A stretch of 59,749 nucleotides of DNA from Oscillospiraceae bacterium (GCA_022763825.1 JALEQX010000015.1:1-59749); one strand, 5' to 3'. Positions 43,777-53,449 are shown, counted from the stretch's first letter. The notes: a model not told the origin generated them from the sequence alone. Made by a program: numbers and translations.

Positions 43777-45791
43777 TACTTTATGCCTCTCGGATTATTT
43801 TCAAAATCAGACTGAATTGAGTCAAGCTTTTCATGCATTTCGTCTGCGATTGTCGGATATGCGGGCGTTCTGTTGTAGTTTTCGCCCTCGTCGTCGGTCA
43901 GAATATGGAGCCAATTCTTGCGGAACTTATCAAAGAATGCGGAGTTGTCGTTCTGAATGTTCTTAAAATACTTGAACGTAACGTATTTATTGTCGTTGAG
44001 AACGTCGAAATTATAGTCCTTATATTCGTCGAGACTCTTTATGTAATCGGTCGGTACGGTGTACTGAATCGCCTTGATTTTACGGCGTTTCATGTGCAGA
44101 ATCGGGCTGTCGGACGTGTGAATAACGGAGTCGTTTTTGATTAAATCGACCATGGACTTGCCGTCTATCGTTCTGTCGGACGGAAGATAATCGCTCTGTC
44201 CCGAATTGCCCGTTATCGAGCACATATTTATAAGAGTCGGGAATAAATCGACGAGAGTCGCGCTCTGCGAACGCGTACCGCCCTTTTCAAAAAGGGCGTT
44301 GTTATTGTCCCAGCGTATCATAAACGGAACCTTTTGTCCGCCCTCGTAGGCAAGATATTTTCCGCCGCGAAGATCGCCCGTAGAGCCTTCAAGCGCGGGA
44401 CCGTTGTCCGAGGTAAATATAATTATCGTGTCGTCCAAAACGCCTAATTCTTCCATAGTATTGAATAATTCGCCGAGGTAGTGGTCGAATTCCTCAACGC
44501 AGTCGACATACGTTCCCATGCCCGACGTACCTTTGAATTCGTCACCGACATAAACGGGCGCGTGAGGCCACGGGGTCGTATAATATGCGAAGAACGGCTC
44601 GTCCGAGTTTTTAACGGTATCGGTTATCCAGTCGGATATCTCCTTATGAATCCACTTTGTAGCGTTCGACTGGTCTTTTAATTCGTCGGTACCGTGTACG
44701 ATTTCGTACTCGCCGTTTTCCTCCTTGACATGGTAAAACGGCTTCATATCGTTAACGTGGTGGCTTCCGTAGAATACGTCGAAGCCCTGATTCGTCGGCA
44801 GATACTCGCCGTAGTCGCCAAGGTGCCACTTGCCGAAGCATCCGGTATTATATCCCGCGCTCTTGAAAACCTCTGCAATCGTTATCTCGTCGCCGAGCAT
44901 GCCGTCGGTGTTGTTGAGCATTTCAATACTGTTAAATACGCGCGTCTGCGCAAACGGCGTAAAGCAGTTTACCGTCGGATAAATAACGTTGTCGGCATAA
45001 CCGCGGTACGGATATCTGCCCGTAAGAGCGGCGAAACGCGCGGGAGAGCATACCGAATAGCTTGAATAGAAATTCTCGAAATTGAGTCCGTTTTCGCCTA
45101 TCGAATCAATATTCGGCGTGTCGTAAATCGCGCCGTTTAACGAAATATCGGAGTAGCCGAGATCGTCCATTAAAATTACGAGAACGTTCGGTTTGCCCTT
45201 TGCATTTTTATCAACGCCGTTGAGATAATCGTCCTGTCCGTCCCACATTCTCTCTGTGACGGGCTTCGTTCTCATATTCATTGTAAGAACGTAGAATATC
45301 GACGAGCCGACAAGAAGAAAGCTCATCGCTCCGCACAGAACTTTTTTAAGCGCGTCGGATTTAAACGCTTTTTTCGCAAATACAAATATAAGAGAGAGGA
45401 AAACGATTCCCGGCAGAGCGATAAGAAGATTACCGCCGAGTCTTGTAAAGAAATTGCCCTCGCCGGTGATAAGCGGATGTTCGGAGCTTGAAAATCCCGC
45501 CTTACCGCTTATCAGCGCGCCGAAGCCCGCGTCCGCGCCCCATATAACATGGAACAAAAACGTGCCGAGCCCCGCCGCGAGATAACCCGCAAGCATTGTA
45601 AGATATACTTTCTTTTTTATTATAATCGATAATAATATGACTGCCGCCGAGATACAGCAGTATCCCGCCGAAATTATTGCAATGATATTTTGTCTCGTGA
45701 TAAGCTGTAAAAGCATTATCACAACGCCGATTACAAGCATTATTATCGGAAATACTTTTTTACCGTTGTCGAATTCGAGTTTTCTTTTCAT
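43776..45791 (-). CDS. Five-TM membrane-anchored Cys-type sulfatase
   Basis: 671 aa. Residues 1-175 hold five predicted membrane helices (~13-33, 36-59, 62-84, 118-138, 149-170), followed by an extracytoplasmic sulfatase domain. Active-site signature C248-S-P-A-R-F-A-A-L-T-G-R makes it a formylglycine enzyme of the Cys type. Metal and support motifs: LMDDLGYSDISLNG, GKWHLGDYGE and TSDNGPALEGS. The five-helix-plus-domain layout is that of LtaS-type phosphotransferases, but the signature is that of a true sulfatase. The partner anSME is encoded next. Substrate, perhaps host glycan sulfate, is unknown. Confidence 0.93.
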   Translation of the reverse strand: MKRKLEFDNGKKVFPIIMLVIGVVIMLLQLITRQNIIAIISAGYCCISAAVILLSIIIKKKVYLTMLAGYLAAGLGTFLFHVIWGADAGFGALISGKAGFSSSEHPLITGEGNFFTRLGGNLLIALPGIVFLSLIFVFAKKAFKSDALKKVLCGAMSFLLVGSSIFYVLTMNMRTKPVTERMWDGQDDYLNGVDKNAKGKPNVLVILMDDLGYSDISLNGAIYDTPNIDSIGENGLNFENFYSSYSVCSPARFAALTGRYPYRGYADNVIYPTVNCFTPFAQTRVFNSIEMLNNTDGMLGDEITIAEVFKSAGYNTGCFGKWHLGDYGEYLPTNQGFDVFYGSHHVNDMKPFYHVKEENGEYEIVHGTDELKDQSNATKWIHKEISDWITDTVKNSDEPFFAYYTTPWPHAPVYVGDEFKGTSGMGTYVDCVEEFDHYLGELFNTMEELGVLDDTIIIFTSDNGPALEGSTGDLRGGKYLAYEGGQKVPFMIRWDNNNALFEKGGTRSQSATLVDLFPTLINMCSITGNSGQSDYLPSDRTIDGKSMVDLIKNDSVIHTSDSPILHMKRRKIKAIQYTVPTDYIKSLDEYKDYNFDVLNDNKYVTFKYFKNIQNDNSAFFDKFRKNWLHILTDDEGENYNRTPAYPTIADEMHEKLDSIQSDFENNPRGIK

Positions 45792-45828
45792 TACGGCACC
45801 TCGTTTTTTTATTACTTGTTATGATGCT

Positions 45829-45857
45829 ATTATATAAAAAATAATCGAAAATGTCAA
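45829..45857 (-). promoter_or_regulatory. Consensus promoter of the sulfatase-anSME operon
   Basis: Perfect TTGACA (45852-45857), 17 bp, perfect TATAAT (45829-45834) on the minus strand, ~40 bp before the sulfatase ATG. Confidence 0.88.
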
Positions 45858-45878
45858 TAATTCGTTGCTATATCAATG

Positions 45879-45907
45879 TTGACGGGGCGAAATTTTTGCT
45901 GTATAAT
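45879..45907 (+). promoter_or_regulatory. Promoter of the acyltransferase gene
   Basis: TTGACG (45879-45884), 17 bp, TATAAT (45902-45907). It is divergent from the sulfatase promoter; the -35 boxes are 21 bp apart. Confidence 0.82.
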
Positions 45908-45931
45908 TTACATTATAAGGGAGATGGTCGT

Positions 45932-47050
45932 ATGATAAAGCGCTTGCCCGCGTCATACTGCGGTGAAATAGATTTTTGGAAATTTCTGTGCTGTATTGTA
46001 ATTGTAATACATCATTCGTTCCAGATATTCGGCGAACGTGTTTACATGGGTTCGGGTTCGATCTGCGTTGAATTCTTTTTCATGGTTACAGGTTACCTGA
46101 CGGCGATGTCTGTCGCCAAAAAAAATGAGAAATTCGAAAGTTCGAAAATCGGAACGCAGACGGTTGGGTTTCTGCTTCATAAAATCAAGGGCTTTATTTA
46201 CTGTTATGCTTTCGCTGTTGTAATTTGCCTTGCCGTAAGGATTTTAACCGAGGGAGTTAAAAAAACGATATTCAGCGAAAAGTTTGCACTGACAATAGTC
46301 GATTTACTTTTCCTTAATTCCAGCGGTCTTCCTCACTGGTATATTTTTTCGGCATCATGGTATCTGTCGGCGATGCTTATCGGTCTTGCGGTTATTTATC
46401 CGATAATGCGTAAAAACCGCGATTTGTTTGTCAATATTATTGCTCCGCTCACGGCGATAGTCTTATACTCCGTTATGATAAAAAAGGACGGATATATCGG
46501 CGGTCCGGACAATTGGTATTATATTGTAACAAAAGGCGTTTTAAGAAGCATTGCAGGTCTGTGTCTCGGTTCGACGGCGTATGCTCTGTGCGAGAAAATG
46601 AAAAAACGTACATATTCTCCGGCGGTATCCGTTCTTTTCTCGCTTATCAATATTACCGCTATGGCATATGCGTTTATTGTACTTAATAAGGATAATCTTG
46701 ATCAGTCCATAACGCCCGCCGTTATTTTCATGTTCTTTTTATGTCTGTGCATATCGGCAAGCAAGGTTTCCGCTCTGTCCCCGGTATTCGGTTATTCTTT
46801 TTTTTCGTATCTCGGAAAACTCAGTATGAGCATTTATCTGTGTCATCAGAGTGTTGCGTATTTTGCGTCGGGAATAATTAAAAGTTCAAGCTCTCTTAAA
46901 AATATTGTTACCTCGACCCCTTCGCTCAGACCTGCTATACTTTTGTTTTATATTCTCGCGTCTGTACTGCTCGGCGTTATATGCCTCGGCGTCTGCTCGA
47001 GAATTCAAAACAGAATTAACGATAAGAAAAACGAACCCGTTAAGGCTTGA
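45932..47050 (+). CDS. Acyltransferase family 3 membrane protein
   Basis: 372 aa with about ten membrane helices. Opening E-I-D-F-W-K-F-L-C-C-I-V-I-V-I-H-H-S contains the conserved His of acyltransferase-3 (OafA/NodX type), and SICVEFFFMVTGYLTA matches the family's next motif. These enzymes O-acylate cell-surface sugars with acyl-CoA-derived groups. The start ATG 45932 has GGGAG upstream and is ~20 bp after the predicted transcription start; a longer frame from 45851 would include the promoter and is rejected. The target polymer is unknown. Confidence 0.88.
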   Translation: MIKRLPASYCGEIDFWKFLCCIVIVIHHSFQIFGERVYMGSGSICVEFFFMVTGYLTAMSVAKKNEKFESSKIGTQTVGFLLHKIKGFIYCYAFAVVICLAVRILTEGVKKTIFSEKFALTIVDLLFLNSSGLPHWYIFSASWYLSAMLIGLAVIYPIMRKNRDLFVNIIAPLTAIVLYSVMIKKDGYIGGPDNWYYIVTKGVLRSIAGLCLGSTAYALCEKMKKRTYSPAVSVLFSLINITAMAYAFIVLNKDNLDQSITPAVIFMFFLCLCISASKVSALSPVFGYSFFSYLGKLSMSIYLCHQSVAYFASGIIKSSSSLKNIVTSTPSLRPAILLFYILASVLLGVICLGVCSRIQNRINDKKNEPVKA

Positions 47051-47142
47051 CTTTTGTGACGGTTGATATTAAAACAATTGTTTCGATGACCGATGCGAAC
47101 GGAAATTTTTCTTTTAACGGTTGACGGATTAATATCATTGTA

Positions 47143-47188
47143 TAAAAATAAATATAAAAGAGAACCCGTCGTTATTCGGCGGGTTCTC
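47143..47188 (-). terminator. argG terminator
   Basis: GAGAACCCGTCG (47160-47171) pairs with CGGCGGGTTCTC (47177-47188), 12 bp with one G-U, loop TTATT. On the minus strand it is followed by TTTTATATTTATTTTTA. Confidence 0.88.
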
Positions 47189-47207
47189 ATTAGTTCTAAT
47201 GATATGA

Positions 47208-48437
47208 TTATTTTAATCCGTTTTTGGCTTTCATCTTAGCGTAAACCTTGGTGGGAAGTCCGTAGAGGTTGATGAAGCCGGTTGCGTCTGCCTGGTTGTA
47301 AACGTCGTCCTCGTCAAACGTTGCAATCTCGGGGTCATAGAGCGAGTACGGAGAGGTTACTCCGGCGTTAATCATATTGCCCTTATAGAGTTTAAGTGTA
47401 ACGTCGCCGGTAACGGTTTTCTGCGTAGTCTTTACAAACGAGAGGATAGCCTCGGTGAGGGGCGAGAACCACAGAGCGTTGTAAACGTTCTCTGCGAGCT
47501 TCTGAGCTACGAGAGATTTGTAGTGAGAGGTCTCCTTGTCAAGGCAGATGGTTTCGAGAACCTCGTGAGCCTTGTAAAGAATAGCTCCGCCGGGAGTCTC
47601 GTATACACCGCGGCACTTCATGCCGACGAGACGGTTTTCAACGATATCGAGAAGTCCTATGCCGTTGTCTCCGCCGAGCTTGTTAAGAGTCTCGACGATT
47701 TCAACAGCGCCCATTTTCTTGCCGTCAATCGCAGTGGGAACGCCCTGCTCGAAATGAATTTTAACATAAGTCGGCTTGTCGGGAGCCTGTTCGGGAGATA
47801 CGCCCATCTCAAGGAAGCCCTTTTTGTTGTAAGTCGGCTCGTTTGCGGGATCCTCAAGGTCGAGTCCCTCATGGCTTAAATGCCAGATGTTTTTATCCTT
47901 TGAATAGTTTGTCTCACGGTTGATTTTAAGGGGTACCTGATGAGCCTCCGCGTATTCGATTTCCTCCTCACGGGATTTAATCGACCACTCACGCCAGGGA
48001 GCGATTATGGGCATGTCGGGTACGAATGCTTTGAGCGCAAGTTCGAAACGAACCTGGTCGTTGCCCTTGCCGGTACAGCCGTGGCAGATAGCGTCTGCGC
48101 CCTCTTTGATTGCGATTTCGGCAATACGCTTAGCGATGATGGGACGTGCAAACGCGGTGCCGAGCATGTAGTCCTCATATTTTGCGCCCGCCTGAACGCA
48201 GGGGAAAACGTAGTCGGTGATGAACTCCTCGGTAAGATCTTCGACATAGAGTTTGGAAGCTCCGGTCTTGAGTGCCTTTTCTTCGAGTCCGTCAAGCTCG
48301 TCAGCCTGTCCGACGTTGCCGGAGACGGCGATAACTTCGCAGTTGTTGTAGTTTTCCTTGAGCCAGGGGATTATGATTGAAGTGTCGAGACCGCCCGAAT
48401 AAGCGAGTACGACTTTTTTGATATCTTTCTTTTCCAT
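47208..48437 (-). CDS. argG: Argininosuccinate synthase
   Basis: Joins citrulline and aspartate with ATP in arginine synthesis. The N-terminal PP-loop is [22 protein letters not shown] and the citrulline/aspartate-binding stretches (NREKNYS-like [16 protein letters not shown]) are complete. 409 aa is normal. No argH follows, so argG is alone here, with its own promoter, a possible ArgR site and a terminator. A ribosome site (GTGAGG) precedes the ATG. Confidence 0.96.
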   Translation of the reverse strand: MEKKDIKKVVLAYSGGLDTSIIIPWLKENYNNCEVIAVSGNVGQADELDGLEEKALKTGASKLYVEDLTEEFITDYVFPCVQAGAKYEDYMLGTAFARPIIAKRIAEIAIKEGADAICHGCTGKGNDQVRFELALKAFVPDMPIIAPWREWSIKSREEEIEYAEAHQVPLKINRETNYSKDKNIWHLSHEGLDLEDPANEPTYNKKGFLEMGVSPEQAPDKPTYVKIHFEQGVPTAIDGKKMGAVEIVETLNKLGGDNGIGLLDIVENRLVGMKCRGVYETPGGAILYKAHEVLETICLDKETSHYKSLVAQKLAENVYNALWFSPLTEAILSFVKTTQKTVTGDVTLKLYKGNMINAGVTSPYSLYDPEIATFDEDDVYNQADATGFINLYGLPTKVYAKMKAKNGLK

Positions 48438-48477
48438 GGTGATTACCTCACTTGCGTTTGTTATTTAGTATGGTATG

Positions 48478-48506
48478 ATTATACATTTTCTTGTATAAAT
48501 AATCAA
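48478..48506 (-). promoter_or_regulatory. argG promoter
   Basis: TTGATT (48501-48506), 17 bp, TATAAT (48478-48483) on the minus strand, about 40 bp before the ATG. Confidence 0.72.
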
Positions 48507-48524
48507 TATGTAATACAACGGATA

Positions 48525-48542
48525 TTTGAATAAATATTAATT
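48525..48542 (-). promoter_or_regulatory. Candidate ARG box (ArgR/AhrC operator)
   Basis: TTTGAATAAATATTAATT fits the 18-bp ARG-box pattern (T-G-A-A-T, four A/T, A-T-T-C-A) with one mismatch in the right arm. It sits ~19 bp upstream of the argG -35 box. Its AT-rich surroundings raise the chance of a coincidental match. Confidence 0.4.
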
Positions 48543-48590
48543 TTTTATTGTATATATTAACCAAATCGACTGTTATTATATAATAAATAT

Positions 48591-48613
48591 GTCCCGAACG
48601 GAATGTCCGGGAC
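48591..48613 (-). terminator. Probable terminator of the prfA-aminopeptidase operon
   Basis: GTCCCG (48591-48596) pairs with CGGGAC (48608-48613). On the minus strand it is followed by an A/T-rich tract without a solid T run. It lies ~60 bp past the aminopeptidase stop. Confidence 0.5.
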
Positions 48614-48671
48614 GGATTATATATTCAATTCATATACACAGTATACATTTTTTGTATATTGTATTCATTTT

Positions 48672-50072
48672 TTAAGCTTTGAAAAATTCGTAAAATGCTC
48701 TGTGCGCCATGTAAACGTCGATTTTTGCGATAACCTCGAACGGAGCGTGCATTGAGAGAACGGGAACGCCTACGTCGATTACGTCAATATCGAGATTTGC
48801 AACGTATTTTGCGACAGTTCCGCCGCCGCCGTGGTCGACCTTGCCGAGCTCGCCTGTCTGCCACGCTATATTATTGGTATCGAGAATCGTTCTTACCTTG
48901 CTTACGAATTCAGCCGACGCGTCCGAGGTGCCGGATTTGCCTCTGGCTCCCGTGTACTTCGTAACGACGACTCCGTGGTTTATATAAGAAGCGTTTTTCT
49001 TTTCGATAACGTCGGGGAACGTCGGGTCAAACGCCGCGTTGACATCTGCGGAGAGACACTGCGAACGGCTTAATACTCTGTGACCGGGAACGCCCTGAGC
49101 CTCGGCGAGGTCGTATATAAAGTACTTCATATACGAAGAATTGAGTCCCGTATTGCCGTCGCTTCCGGTTTCTTCTTTATCCGTAAGAACGGTCATTACA
49201 GTATACTCGGGGTCAACTGTCGAGAGAATCGCGGTGACTGCGGGGTATGCGCATACTCTGTCGTCGTGACCATAGGAGCCTATCATACTGCGGTCAAATC
49301 CGATATCGCACGACTTCTGTGCGGGGACGGCTTCAAATTCCGCGCTTAAAAAGTCCTTTTCACTGAATCCGTATTTTTCATAGAGAATATTTAAAATATT
49401 GAGCTTGACGGACTCGGAAACCTTGTCGTCCTTAAACGGTCTGCTGCCGACGAGAATATTAAGCTCCTCGCCCTTGACTCCGTTTGCGAGCGTGCGTTTC
49501 TCCTGCTCCTGCGCAAGGTGGGGGAGAAGGTCGGTTACGACAAATTTCGGGTCATTTTCATCCTCGCCTATCGTAACGTTTATTTTCTCTCCGCCGTTTT
49601 TAACTACAACGCCGTGAAGCGCGAGCGGAACTACCGTCCACTGGTATTTTTTGATTCCGCCGTAGTAGTGCGTTTTGAACAGAGCCATTTCCGTATCCTC
49701 GTAGAGCGGATTGGGCTTTAAATCGAGTCTCGGCGAGTCGATATGCGCCGCGGCGATTCTTACGCCCTCGGATACGCTCTTTTTGCCAATGACGGCGAGA
49801 ATTATCGCCTTGCCCCTGTTGTTCATATAAACCTTTGTACCGCTCTTATAATCGGTGCCGGGGACGAATTTTATAAATCCGTTTTCTTTTGCGAGTTTTT
49901 CGACGGACGCGACGGCTTCTCTCTCGGTTTTAGCCGAATTTAAGAAAGCTTTGTAATTTTCGCAGTAGCTGTCGGCGGCGGAAATTTCCTCGTCCGAGAG
50001 CGTTTTTGACGCATGCTTGTTGTCGTAGAACAGTTTTTCTTTAAGAAGCTGTCCGGGTGTTTTTTCTTCCAT
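48672..50072 (-). CDS. M18 family aminopeptidase
   Basis: Cytosolic zinc aminopeptidase forming large (usually dodecameric) tetrahedral shells. Metal and catalytic motifs: A-A-H-I-D-S-P-R-L-D, Y-G-H-D-D-R-V, D-K-E-E-T-G-S-D-G, S-A-D-V-N-A-A-F-D-P and S-M-H-A-P-F-E. 466 aa is normal. It is last in the operon prfA / tsaC-coaE / lytic transglycosylase / M18, 16 bp after the transglycosylase stop. GGAGG precedes the ATG. Confidence 0.95.
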   Translation of the reverse strand: MEEKTPGQLLKEKLFYDNKHASKTLSDEEISAADSYCENYKAFLNSAKTEREAVASVEKLAKENGFIKFVPGTDYKSGTKVYMNNRGKAIILAVIGKKSVSEGVRIAAAHIDSPRLDLKPNPLYEDTEMALFKTHYYGGIKKYQWTVVPLALHGVVVKNGGEKINVTIGEDENDPKFVVTDLLPHLAQEQEKRTLANGVKGEELNILVGSRPFKDDKVSESVKLNILNILYEKYGFSEKDFLSAEFEAVPAQKSCDIGFDRSMIGSYGHDDRVCAYPAVTAILSTVDPEYTVMTVLTDKEETGSDGNTGLNSSYMKYFIYDLAEAQGVPGHRVLSRSQCLSADVNAAFDPTFPDVIEKKNASYINHGVVVTKYTGARGKSGTSDASAEFVSKVRTILDTNNIAWQTGELGKVDHGGGGTVAKYVANLDIDVIDVGVPVLSMHAPFEVIAKIDVYMAHRAFYEFFKA

Positions 50073-50088
50073 ATATTTATCCTCCTAA

Positions 50089-50637
50089 TCAATAATCGTA
50101 TAATTTATCGTACATGGCTTTCGCCTTTGCAACCTTATAAACGTAATGTCCCGTGTCGCGTATCGGAATAGAATCAAGCGTTTTTCCGTCGGACGAATAT
50201 TTGGGATTTTTAAGCCACGAATTTACGCTTCCGCGCCCGGCGTGGTATGCCGAGAGAACCTCTCTGTCGGTTTTAAATTCCTCTGTGAGCATGCCGAGAA
50301 ACAGTGCGCCGTATTTAATCGAAACGGACGAATCAAACAAATCGTCGAACGTGTAGCTTTCGCCCGTCTTTGTCAAAAGCCAGTCGAACGTGTCTTCGGT
50401 TATCTGTGTAAGCCCTCTTGCGCCGAGATAGGAAACCGCGTCCGGGTCAAAGCCCGATTCCGTTTTTATAACCGCGAATAGCATTGCGGGGTCTATTCCG
50501 TATTCGTCCGCCGCCGCTATGACTTCATCTTTGTATCTATCCGGATAAATAAGACGGAGCACGGGATTTTTCAGTGCCGCCGAAACGATAAGAACGATAA
50601 CGACGGCGGTTATTATTCTTTTTATTACTCTTTTCAT
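50089..50637 (-). CDS. Lytic transglycosylase, SLT domain
   Basis: 182 aa: one N-terminal membrane helix (~8-25), then an SLT domain: Y-G-I-D-P-A-M-L-F-A-V-I-K-T-E-S-G-F-D with the catalytic Glu in T-E-S, SYLGARGLTQI and LSAYHAGRGSVNSWL. It cleaves the MurNAc-GlcNAc bond of peptidoglycan to give anhydro ends, on the outer face of the membrane. The start overlaps the tsaC-coaE stop by 4 nt, so translation is coupled. In clostridia this gene often follows coaE. Confidence 0.92.
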   Translation of the reverse strand: MKRVIKRIITAVVIVLIVSAALKNPVLRLIYPDRYKDEVIAAADEYGIDPAMLFAVIKTESGFDPDAVSYLGARGLTQITEDTFDWLLTKTGESYTFDDLFDSSVSIKYGALFLGMLTEEFKTDREVLSAYHAGRGSVNSWLKNPKYSSDGKTLDSIPIRDTGHYVYKVAKAKAMYDKLYDY

Positions 50638-52268
50638 ATATTAATATACTCATTGACGAATTGTTTAAGCTCGTCCTCGATTTTGTACGGCGGATATGAG
50701 CGGACGGTGAAGTCCGATTTTGAAATATAGAATTCGTCGTCATGCTGTGCGGACATTCGCATCCTTGCCTGTTCGGGGGTGATTGAATCGCGCTCGGTTA
50801 TTCGTTTTAATCTGATATCCTCCGGCGCGGTCACTGCTATAACCGTATCGCATATTTTATCCCCGCCCGCTTCGAAAAGCAGGGGAGCGTCTATTACCGC
50901 CGCCGCCGAACCCTCCTCGAGCGCAAAATCAGCTTTTTCCTTTGCTATGCGCATGATTTCCGGGTGCATTATCGAGTTTAATTTAAGCGTGTTTTCCTTT
51001 GTCGAAAATGCAATTGAAGCAAGCTTTGCTCTTATAACGTTTCCGTCCTTATCGAGAATCGAATTTCCGAATGCGTTAACGAGTTCATTTATAATATCCG
51101 AACCCTTTTCGGTTATATTATGCGCGATTTCGTCCGTATCAATGACGGCGCAGTTTAATTTTTTAAGATATTCGCCGACATAGCCCTTTCCGGCTCCCGT
51201 CTGTCCCGTAAGTCCGACAATCGGGCGTTTTATTGCGTTTATGAATCTGAACGCCGCCGAGCGGTAAAGTCTGTTGCACACGGCGAGTCCCACGCCCTGC
51301 TTTGACGGAGCACGGGAATAAACCTTTTTCGCGCCCTGCTCGTCAAGCTCTCTTAATGCGTCGAAAAGGCGGTGTGTCTGCGTCAGCGGTTCGTTGTATC
51401 TGCCCATGGTAACGCAGATTCTGTTTTTGAATAAATCCTCCTCGCCCTCGAAGCAGAGTACGCCGTACTTGTTTTCGGGGTCGTTTTTACTTATAAATTC
51501 ATTGAATTCTTTAAGATTGCCTTTTATAATCGTGATTTCGGCGTTGGGCGCGTAGTGCTTGTATTTCATTCCGGGCGAAGCCGCCGTTTTGTCCTTTGCA
51601 AGGGGATTTAAAACCGCCTCGTCAACGTCGACTCTGCCCAGTACGCTCCTTAACTGCTCGACGGTTATTCCGCCGGGACGGAGAAGTCTCGGCACGGGCG
51701 ATGCAAGAGTTATGACCGTGGACTCTACTCCCACGTCGCAGTCTCCGCCGTCGCATACCGCGTCCGCGCGCGTGTCCATATCCGCAAGCGCGTATTCATA
51801 CGAGCTCGGACTCGGAAAACCCGAAATGTTCGCAGACGGCGCGGCGAGGGGGCAGGAAAGTGCGATTATTTTATTGGCTATCGGATTTGACGGCATTCGA
51901 ATTGCTACGGTATCGAGATTTCCGCTTGTAACCGACGGAATCTCGTCACGCTTTGGCAGTATCATGGTTAAAGGACCCGGCCAGAACGCCTCGGCTAATT
52001 TCTTTGCGGACTCGGGAACCTCGCGCGCTATATTATAAATTTCGTCAAAACGCGATATATGTACTATCAGCGGATTGTCGCTCGGTCTGCCCTTTGCTTT
52101 GAATATATTTTTAACCGCTTCGGGGTTGAATGCGTCGGCGGCGAGTCCGTATACGGTCTCCGTCGGGATGACCGCGATTCCGCCGTTTTTTAATATTTCG
52201 GCGCATTTTTCAATGTCCGCGATATCTTTATTTACGTCTTTTGTAACTAATTTAAGAGTTTGTTTCAT
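50634..52268 (-). CDS. tsaC-coaE: Fusion: threonylcarbamoyl-AMP synthase (TsaC/Sua5) and dephospho-CoA kinase (CoaE)
   Basis: 544 aa in one uninterrupted frame. Residues ~1-210 are the YrdC/TsaC domain ([36 protein letters not shown]), which makes threonylcarbamoyl-AMP for t6A37. Residues ~211-345 resemble the Sua5 C-terminal domain ([14 protein letters not shown]). Residues ~347-544 are CoaE ([23 protein letters not shown]). The CoaE P-loop reads G355-Q-T-G-A-G-K361-G362; the Ser/Thr after Lys that normally binds Mg2+ is Gly. It overlaps prfA by 17 nt and the transglycosylase gene by 4 nt. Confidence 0.93.
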   Translation of the reverse strand: MKQTLKLVTKDVNKDIADIEKCAEILKNGGIAVIPTETVYGLAADAFNPEAVKNIFKAKGRPSDNPLIVHISRFDEIYNIAREVPESAKKLAEAFWPGPLTMILPKRDEIPSVTSGNLDTVAIRMPSNPIANKIIALSCPLAAPSANISGFPSPSSYEYALADMDTRADAVCDGGDCDVGVESTVITLASPVPRLLRPGGITVEQLRSVLGRVDVDEAVLNPLAKDKTAASPGMKYKHYAPNAEITIIKGNLKEFNEFISKNDPENKYGVLCFEGEEDLFKNRICVTMGRYNEPLTQTHRLFDALRELDEQGAKKVYSRAPSKQGVGLAVCNRLYRSAAFRFINAIKRPIVGLTGQTGAGKGYVGEYLKKLNCAVIDTDEIAHNITEKGSDIINELVNAFGNSILDKDGNVIRAKLASIAFSTKENTLKLNSIMHPEIMRIAKEKADFALEEGSAAAVIDAPLLFEAGGDKICDTVIAVTAPEDIRLKRITERDSITPEQARMRMSAQHDDEFYISKSDFTVRSYPPYKIEDELKQFVNEYINI

Positions 52269-53340
52269 TTTGCTCGCTTGCCTTTAATTTTTCGGCTGTG
52301 TCCGCCGTTATCAGAGCGTCGATCAGCTCGTCGAGATCGCCGTTCATTATTGATTCTATTTTATATAAAGTCAGCCCGATTCTGTGGTCGGTGACTCTGC
52401 CCTGAGGAAAGTTGTATGTTCTTATGCGTTCGCTTCTGTCGCCTGTGCCGACCTGGGATTTACGTTCGCCCGAAATTTCGGCGTGCTGTTTCTCCTGCTC
52501 CTTTTCGAGAAGCCTCGAACGCAGTACCTTCATAGCCTTGTCTTTATTTTTATACTGGCTTCTCTCGTCCTGACATTCTACGACCATACCGGTAGGAATA
52601 TGCGTGATTCTGATTGCGGAGCTTGTCTTGTTTATGTGCTGACCGCCCGCGCCCGAGGAGCGGAAGGTGTCGATTTTTAAGTCGTTCGGGTCGATTTTAA
52701 CATCTACGTCCCTTGCTTCCGGCAAAACCGCGACGGTGACGGTCGAGGTCTGAATCCTGCCCTGCGACTCGGTAACGGGGACGCGCTGAACGCGGTGTAC
52801 TCCGCTTTCGAATTTAAAACGCGAATACGCGCCGTCTCCGCTTTCCATGAAGCTGATCTCCTTAATTCCTCCCAGCTGCGTCTCGTTTAAGTTGAGAATC
52901 TCTGTTTTAAATCCCTTTTTATCCGAATACATCGAGTACATTCTGTACAATTCGTATGCAAACAGTGCGCTTTCCTCTCCGCCGGCGGAGGCTCTTATTT
53001 CGATTATAACGTTTTTATCGTCGTTTTCGTCCCTCGGGATAAGCAGAATTTTTATTTCGTTTTCGAGTTCGGATATTCTTTTTTTCGTATCGGTAAATTC
53101 GCTCTCCGCCATTTCGCGTAATTCCGCGTCGGAATCGGGGGCGGACAGAATCGCCCGTGCCTCTTTGTTTTCCTTTACGGCGGACTTATACTCCCTGTAT
53201 TTAAGAGCAATCGGAGTGATTTTATTTATTTCCTTCATCAGAAGCGAATACTTCTCCGCGTTCGAAGCTACGTCGGGGTCGAAAAGCAGAGAGCTTATTT
53301 CATCGTATCTGTCAGAGACTTTTTCGAGTTTTTCAAACAT
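52252..53340 (-). CDS. prfA: Peptide chain release factor 1
   Basis: Releases peptides at UAA and UAG. The catalytic motif G-G-Q is in [10 protein letters not shown], and the stop-codon-reading tripeptide P-x-T is P-V-T in [12 protein letters not shown] (RF2 would have S-P-F). 362 aa is normal. It is first in a minus-strand operon; CGGAGA precedes the ATG. The usual partner prmC is not in the window. Confidence 0.96.
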   Translation of the reverse strand: MFEKLEKVSDRYDEISSLLFDPDVASNAEKYSLLMKEINKITPIALKYREYKSAVKENKEARAILSAPDSDAELREMAESEFTDTKKRISELENEIKILLIPRDENDDKNVIIEIRASAGGEESALFAYELYRMYSMYSDKKGFKTEILNLNETQLGGIKEISFMESGDGAYSRFKFESGVHRVQRVPVTESQGRIQTSTVTVAVLPEARDVDVKIDPNDLKIDTFRSSGAGGQHINKTSSAIRITHIPTGMVVECQDERSQYKNKDKAMKVLRSRLLEKEQEKQHAEISGERKSQVGTGDRSERIRTYNFPQGRVTDHRIGLTLYKIESIMNGDLDELIDALITADTAEKLKASEQNETNS

Positions 53341-53374
53341 ATATATTCTCCGTTTAATATAATACCATTATATA

Positions 53375-53403
53375 AGAATAACGCACAATTATAATATTGT
53401 CAA
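53375..53403 (-). promoter_or_regulatory. Possible prfA promoter
   Basis: Perfect TTGACA (53398-53403), 17 bp, TATTCT (53375-53380, 4 of 6) on the minus strand. The start would be ~28 bp before the ATG. Confidence 0.45.
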
Positions 53404-53418
53404 CCGAGACGGCGGGAC

Positions 53419-53446
53419 TTGACAAAAAAAATTAATGTGTTATAAT
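53419..53446 (+). promoter_or_regulatory. ctsR promoter
   Basis: Perfect TTGACA (53419-53424), 16 bp, perfect TATAAT (53441-53446). Confidence 0.85.
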
Positions 53447-53449
53447 AAA

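Noticed and set aside
48653..48667. A second ARG box (TGTAT...ATTCA) near the aminopeptidase 3' end
   Set aside because: The half-sites are 5 bp apart, not 4, the left half has a mismatch, and the position is over 200 bp from the argG promoter.
50634..52268. Two separate genes (tsaC and coaE) joined by an assembly error
   Set aside because: The frame is continuous, with a normal-looking Sua5 C-domain and linker, no stop or ribosome site at the junction, and uniform base use on both sides.
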